Shown here piece after piece: positions 4,679 to 8,156 of a stretch of 8,156 nucleotides of DNA; position 1 is the first letter of the stretch; each line of letters begins with the position of its first letter. The notes beneath the pieces are model-generated. The model did no database searches. It was not told the origin of the DNA and worked only from the letters and a program-made list of their open reading frames with translations. Origin of the DNA: Verrucomicrobia bacterium UBA1412 (lineage in GTDB: Bacteria > Verrucomicrobiota > Verrucomicrobiia > Limisphaerales > UBA1412); NCBI GenBank assembly GCA_002305615.1, contig DBPU01000045.1, positions 7,517 through 15,672 of the forward strand. Reading direction: 5' to 3'. The translations under genes were made by a program, and so were the position numbers.

Positions 4679-5746
4679 CTATTTGCCTGGTCCCTTGGAT
4701 TTCTCCTGGGAATCGGTCGTGGGCTTGGTCCCCTGGGAAATGCTCTCGCGCATTCCGGTATCGGCCTGGATATTCTTCATTCTGAAGTAATCCATAATCC
4801 CGAGATTGCCGGAACGGAAAGCCTCCGCCATGGCCAGCGGCACCTGAGCTTCGGCCTCGATCACCTTGGCGCGCATCTCCTGGCTGCGAGCGATCATTTC
4901 CTGCTCCAGTGCGACGGCGGCGGCACGGCGGACTTCAGCCTGGGCCTGAGCGATGAGCTTGCTGGCCTCGGCCTGTTCGGCCTGCAGTTTCGCGCCGACG
5001 TTTTCGCCGACATCCACGTCGGCAATATCGATTGAGAGAATTTCAAAAGCCGTATTGCTGTCGAGCGCTTTATCGAGCACCGTCTTGGAGATACGGTCCG
5101 GGTTCTCCAGCACTTCCTTATAGGTCCCCGATGAACCGATAGTGGCGACAATGCCTTCGCCCACGCGGGCAATAATCGTCTCCTCAGTGGCACCGCCGAC
5201 GAAGCGATCCAGGTTGGTGCGCACCGTCACGCGGGCACGTGCCTTAATGACGATACCATCCTTGGCCACGCCATCAATGGAAGAGCGGCTCTGGGCACCG
5301 CTGGGGCAATCAATCACCTTGGGGTTCACCGAGGTTTTGACGGCATCCAGAACGGTTTTGCCGGTTCCTTTGGTGGCCAGGTCGATGGCGCAACCGCGGT
5401 CAAAATTAAGATGGATACCGGCCTTCTTGGCAGCGATCAGGGCCAGAATCACCATCTCCACGTTTCCACCCGCCAGGTAGTGCGTTGAGAGATCATCAAT
5501 CGTGACCTCCAACCCCGCCTTCACGGCCGTGATACGGTTATCCACGATGTAGCCGACGGGCACCTTCCGAAGCCAGAGGGCCATCAGTTCCACATAAGTC
5601 ACCCGGGCTCCGGAAAAGAGAGCACGGATCCAAATGCTGAGGAACTTGAGAATAATGGAGAGGAGAACGATCGCAACGACCAGTCCCAATCCGAGTAAGA
5701 CTAAAAACCAACCGCCTTCAGGCATTTGAGCCATTATTGTATTCAT
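4679..5746 (-). CDS. floA: FloA flotillin-like membrane scaffold protein
   Basis: This is a 355-residue protein, against about 330 for Bacillus FloA. An N-terminal hydrophobic hairpin (about 12-45) anchors it to the membrane. The FloA core follows (ELMALWLRKVPVGYIVDNRITAVKAGL, about 53-79), then an SPFH domain (about 80-250; ARARVTVRTNLDRFVGGATEETIIARVGEGIV at 169-200; FEILSIDIADVDVGENVGAKLQAEQAEA at 234-261). An alanine/glutamate-rich coiled coil covers about 252-310. The end carries LGIMDYFRMKNIQADTGMRESI (315-336), then a polar lysine-rich tail. FloA forms membrane microdomains that gather signalling, secretion and cell-wall proteins. The ATG is preceded only by a purine-rich GAAAGAAGAAAAAA stretch. 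The NfeD-type partner often found next to flotillins is not in this window; the following genes encode two other membrane proteins. A plausible promoter lies 53-81 nt upstream. Identification is firm. Confidence 0.95.
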   Translation of the reverse strand: MNTIMAQMPEGGWFLVLLGLGLVVAIVLLSIILKFLSIWIRALFSGARVTYVELMALWLRKVPVGYIVDNRITAVKAGLEVTIDDLSTHYLAGGNVEMVILALIAAKKAGIHLNFDRGCAIDLATKGTGKTVLDAVKTSVNPKVIDCPSGAQSRSSIDGVAKDGIVIKARARVTVRTNLDRFVGGATEETIIARVGEGIVATIGSSGTYKEVLENPDRISKTVLDKALDSNTAFEILSIDIADVDVGENVGAKLQAEQAEASKLIAQAQAEVRRAAAVALEQEMIARSQEMRAKVIEAEAQVPLAMAEAFRSGNLGIMDYFRMKNIQADTGMRESISQGTKPTTDSQEKSKGPGK

Positions 5747-5798
5747 TTTTTCTTCTTTCTTTAGAATTTAATAGAGTCACTCACATTCAACGATTACA

Positions 5799-5827
5799 AA
5801 GATAACATGCTCATGCCCATTTGGCAA
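5799..5827 (-). promoter_or_regulatory. Probable floA promoter
   Basis: In the 113-nt gap between proC and floA the minus strand reads TTGCCA (5827-5822), 17 nt, then TATCTT (5804-5799). These match sigma-70 consensus in 5 and 4 of 6 positions with ideal spacing. The leader to the floA start would be about 45 nt. The gap also suggests floA is transcribed separately from rsmB-proC. Confidence 0.5.
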
Positions 5828-5859
5828 CTTTTATGACAGAATATAATAGGGAGACCTTA

Positions 5860-6696
5860 TCAATGGTCTTTCCTGCCCAGCTGGCGCGAGCGCCGTGTGG
5901 CAGACATAACCGCTTCGATAAAGGCTGAGCGCACCCCGGATTCCTCCAGTTGCCGGACTCCTTCTATGGTGGTGCCGGCCGGGCTCGTGACCATATCTTT
6001 AAGGACGCCCGGATGCTGTCCGGTTTCCAGAACCATGCGTGCCGCACCCATAACCGTCTGCGCCGCCAGGTGGGTGGCTATCTGACGGGGCAGGCCCGCC
6101 GCTACGCCTCCATCGCTCATGGCCTCGATCATCATGTAGACAAAAGCAGGACCGCTTCCGCTCAGGCCCGTCACCGCGTCGATCTGTTCTTCGGTCACCT
6201 GGTATGCTATGCCGACCGCCGAGAGAAGGCTGTGAACGATTTTTTCATCTTCCGGAGTCGCATTGGTCCCCAGACAATATCCGCTGGCTCCGCAACGGAC
6301 CAGGGCCGGGGTATTGGGCATGACGCGCACGACCCGGATACTTTCGCAAAGATAGCTCTCAATGGCGGTCAGGCTCACGCCGGCGGCAATGGAAACCAGA
6401 AGCATCGGTTTGCCCATCGCCTCCTGAATGGATAAAAGCGCATTCACGGCATGAACCGGTTTGACGGCCAGGAAGATCACGTCCGAGTGCTGCATGAGCT
6501 CCTGAACGCTCTTCACCGCTGCGGCTCCGGTCTGCTCGGAGAATTTCCGGGCCGCGGCCTCAGCCACGTCATAAGCGAAAACATGCTCGCCGGAGGTTTT
6601 GCCCGCGGCGATAATTCCCCCGGCCAATGCCGTTGCCATGGCGCCGGCACCCAGGAACCCGATTTTCAGGTTGTTTCTTTTTTCTTGTTCACTCAT
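5860..6696 (-). CDS. proC: Pyrroline-5-carboxylate reductase
   Basis: This 278-residue enzyme catalyses the last step of proline synthesis, the NAD(P)H-dependent reduction of 1-pyrroline-5-carboxylate in the cytoplasm. The N-terminal Rossmann nucleotide-binding motif is GFLGAGAMATALAGG (13-27). It is followed by LAVKP (76-80), RVMPNTPALV (124-133), the ProC signature with TGLSGSGPAFVYMMIEAMSD (176-195), and DMVTSPAGTTIEG (234-246). Length and motif order are those of normal ProC, with no missing elements. The start lies 11 nt after the rsmB stop, with AAGGG overlapping that stop codon 8 nt before the ATG, so the gene is almost certainly co-transcribed with rsmB. Identification is firm. Confidence 0.96.
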   Translation of the reverse strand: MSEQEKRNNLKIGFLGAGAMATALAGGIIAAGKTSGEHVFAYDVAEAAARKFSEQTGAAAVKSVQELMQHSDVIFLAVKPVHAVNALLSIQEAMGKPMLLVSIAAGVSLTAIESYLCESIRVVRVMPNTPALVRCGASGYCLGTNATPEDEKIVHSLLSAVGIAYQVTEEQIDAVTGLSGSGPAFVYMMIEAMSDGGVAAGLPRQIATHLAAQTVMGAARMVLETGQHPGVLKDMVTSPAGTTIEGVRQLEESGVRSAFIEAVMSATRRSRQLGRKDH

Positions 6697-6707
6697 ATCT
6701 TTAACCC

Positions 6708-7997
6708 TTATTTCTTTTTTAAGACACTCACAAACGCGCCGTCCGTTTTTTCCACGTGCGGCAGGAGAAGCTTGCTGCTGAGCAATTCAAATTCGGGATG
6801 GCTCTCGATGAACCGGCTCACCTGCCCTTCATTCTCTTCTGAATCCAGACTGCAGGTACTGTAAACGAGAGTTCCGCCGGGTTTCAAACGCGGGGCGACA
6901 CTCTCCAGCAGGTTGGCCTGGGTCTCCTTGAGGAGGCCAAGTTCCCGGAGGTTGAGCCGATAGCGCGCCTCGAGCCGACGGCGCAAGACTCCCGTATTGG
7001 AACAGGGAACATCAAGCAGAACGCGGTCAAACTCCGGCTCTGAAGGCCTCGTCTGAAAATCCCGCACCGATACCAGCTGAACGATCCCAAGCCCCAGGCG
7101 ATTACAATTCTCGCGGATTAAACCCAGACGCTCGGTGATATCCACGGCGACGATGCTGCCCTGATTTTTCATGCTCTGGGCGATGTAAGTCGTTTTGCCG
7201 CCCGGTGCCGCGCATTGGTCGAGCACCCGCTCTCCGGGTTGAGGATTTAGAGACTGCACTGCCAGGAGCGTGGCCGGGTCCTGAATATAAAAGAGGCCCT
7301 CCTCATAGCCCTGAATCTGATGGGGAGCACCCACCGAGGGCAGCTTGAGCAGTATCTGCTCAGTGAGGAAAGGAAAAGTGACTTTCTCGACTTCTACCCC
7401 CTGGATCCTCAAAGAGGCCAGGAGCTCATTGACCTCGGTTTTCAGGGTATTAGCCCTGAGGTAAGGCTGGGGAATGGTGTTATTCCAGTCCATGAGCTCA
7501 AGGGCGCTTTCCGCACCCCACTGATTCTTCCAGCGCTCATAGAGCCACTCGGGATGAGAACAGGCCAGAGCGGGATCTTTCTGCCGGAGCTCTTCCAGGA
7601 GCTGCCGGGTTGCATCAATTTCCCTGGAGTAGCCGCGCAGGATGGCATTGATCAGAGTTTTATATCTTTCAATGTCAAATATCCTGCAGAGTTCCACCGT
7701 TTCAAAAACCGCCGCATGTTGAGGAACCCGCATCCAGAAAAGCTGGTAAAGCCCCAGACAAATCAGGAGCAGAACCGACTCCGGAGGTTGGACGCGAAGC
7801 TTGCGCTGCGCGAGCCACTCCAGGGTCAGCCGCCAGCGGGCAATTCCCAAAGTAAGTTCCCGGGTCAAAGCACGGTCTTTGCCCGATAATCTGCTTTGTT
7901 CGAGATTTTTATTCAGTAAACTTTCGACGAAGCCAGAATTATTTGGGTCCCTAATGAGTGTTTGGATTGTAATTTCTCTTGGATTTGAGCTCACCAC
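6708..7997 (-). CDS. rsmB: 16S rRNA (cytosine-967-C5)-methyltransferase RsmB
   Basis: This SAM-dependent enzyme methylates C967 of 16S rRNA. A NusB-like RNA-binding domain (about 5-130, with NAILRGYSRE at 117-126) precedes the RsmF/RsmB linker and methyltransferase domain (from about 175). SAM motif I is VLDQCAAPGGKTT (258-270) and the acidic ribose-binding residue is in AVDIT (Asp286). The release Cys332 is in LLDVPCSNTGVLRR and the catalytic Cys382 in YSTCSLDSEENE. I chose the GTG at 7997, giving 429 residues as in E. coli RsmB and starting just before SNPREI. A GTG at 8117 in the same frame would extend the protein 40 residues, but that extension has no family match and runs over the start of the opposite-strand gene. 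No good Shine-Dalgarno precedes the GTG. The next GTG (7994) is equally possible. It is probably the first gene of an rsmB-proC operon. Confidence 0.93.
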   Translation of the reverse strand: MVSSNPREITIQTLIRDPNNSGFVESLLNKNLEQSRLSGKDRALTRELTLGIARWRLTLEWLAQRKLRVQPPESVLLLICLGLYQLFWMRVPQHAAVFETVELCRIFDIERYKTLINAILRGYSREIDATRQLLEELRQKDPALACSHPEWLYERWKNQWGAESALELMDWNNTIPQPYLRANTLKTEVNELLASLRIQGVEVEKVTFPFLTEQILLKLPSVGAPHQIQGYEEGLFYIQDPATLLAVQSLNPQPGERVLDQCAAPGGKTTYIAQSMKNQGSIVAVDITERLGLIRENCNRLGLGIVQLVSVRDFQTRPSEPEFDRVLLDVPCSNTGVLRRRLEARYRLNLRELGLLKETQANLLESVAPRLKPGGTLVYSTCSLDSEENEGQVSRFIESHPEFELLSSKLLLPHVEKTDGAFVSVLKKK

Positions 7998-8007
7998 ACC
8001 CGATAAT
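7979..8007 (+). promoter_or_regulatory. Probable promoter of the GreA-like gene, overlapping the rsmB start region
   Basis: The plus strand reads TTGGAT (7979-7984), 17 nt, then GATAAT (8002-8007, 5 of 6 to the -10 consensus). A start near 8014 would give a leader of about 27 nt. On the minus strand the same bases include TATTAT (8008-8003), a possible -10 for rsmB lying only 5-6 nt before its GTG, with just a weak TTCAAC at the -35 position. The two divergent signals would overlap. Confidence 0.5.
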
Positions 8008-8040
8008 AGCCCGGCTTGAGGGCTTGTTGAAAGCACGAAG

Positions 8041-8156
8041 ATGAAAGAACAGTTTGAAAAATTAGCGGCAACAGGAAAGATCACAGCAACACAGGTCACG
8101 TCCTTACTATCACTCACAGAAGCAGGTTTTTGTTCCCATAGAAGCTGGGGAGTCGG
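8041..8156 (+). CDS. GreA-like protein, N-terminal part (3' end cut by window edge)
   Basis: The ATG at 8041 opens a frame of 38 complete codons that runs off the window. It begins MKEQFEKLAATGKITATQ and continues with LTEAGFCSHRSWGVG. The 'HKSWG-G' type motif after a short helical start is what I recall from the long GreA-like transcription elongation factors of Verrucomicrobiota, which carry a large N-terminal extension ahead of the GreA domain. The GreA domain itself would be outside the window, so this call is tentative. A TGA in frame seven codons upstream bounds the start, a GAAAG lies about 8 nt before the ATG, and a good sigma-70 promoter is found at 7979-8007. The gene is divergent from rsmB with 43 nt between start codons. 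Confidence 0.6.
   Translation, partial: MKEQFEKLAATGKITATQVTSLLSLTEAGFCSHRSWGV

Noticed and set aside
5851..5870. AGACC/GGTCT pair at the end of proC as a terminator
   Set aside because: A five-base stem with an eight-base AT-rich loop and no following U-run.
5950..6435. Plus-strand open frame of 161 codons
   Set aside because: It is antisense to proC and has no family features; a codon-bias shadow.
7320..7889. Plus-strand open frame of 189 codons
   Set aside because: It is antisense to rsmB, whose methyltransferase motifs are intact; no start signal or recognisable domain.
7998..8117. GTG at 8117 as the rsmB start
   Set aside because: The extra 40 residues have no RsmB counterpart and overlap the start of the divergent gene; the GTG at 7997 gives the usual family length.

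Overview
The window reads as a chromosomal segment of a free-living, moderately GC-rich bacterium, most likely from the Planctomycetota-Verrucomicrobiota (PVC) group. The clues are a FloA-type flotillin next to a membrane protein ending in an 'LGPPKAL' motif, and a right-edge gene resembling the N-terminal extension of verrucomicrobial GreA-like proteins. The placement is recalled from family patterns and is only moderately certain. All genes except the one at the right edge are on the minus strand, so transcription mostly runs right to left.

Right part (about 4680-8156): a housekeeping block. A GreA-like gene starts at 8041 on the plus strand. Back to back with it is rsmB (16S rRNA m5C967 methyltransferase), followed 11 nt later by proC (pyrroline-5-carboxylate reductase), a probable two-gene operon. 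After a 113-nt gap with a plausible promoter comes floA (flotillin-like membrane scaffold). Middle (about 3127-4680): a single-pass membrane protein of unknown function is followed, with a 14-nt overlap, by a canonical YhhN/TMEM86-family membrane protein. These two and floA form a co-directional envelope cluster.

Intergenic region 2776-3126: next to abiEi are two near-identical dyad-symmetric elements with identical geometry, 75 bp apart, each carrying a TTGACA promoter. Further right are a GCAGAT-type short repeat and three strong hairpins in a row.

Left part (1-2775): a type IV toxin-antitoxin locus (AbiE) with an intact antitoxin gene, abiEi, and a toxin gene, abiEii, cut off after about 45 recognisable residues, before its nucleotidyltransferase core. 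The truncation runs into the C-terminal scrap of a YhhN-like gene, which reads in frame into two tandem, strongly diverged YhhN-like paralogues. Both paralogues have lost the GD and SD motifs kept by the copy at 3127-3864. One carries three exact 21-bp repeats that add in-frame seven-residue units. The simplest history is an array of at least four YhhN-like genes, with an AbiE module inserted into it and a later deletion joining the toxin gene to a paralogue tail. The autoregulated AbiE promoter may now drive the two paralogues.

No tRNA, rRNA, CRISPR array, transposase or replication origin was recognised.
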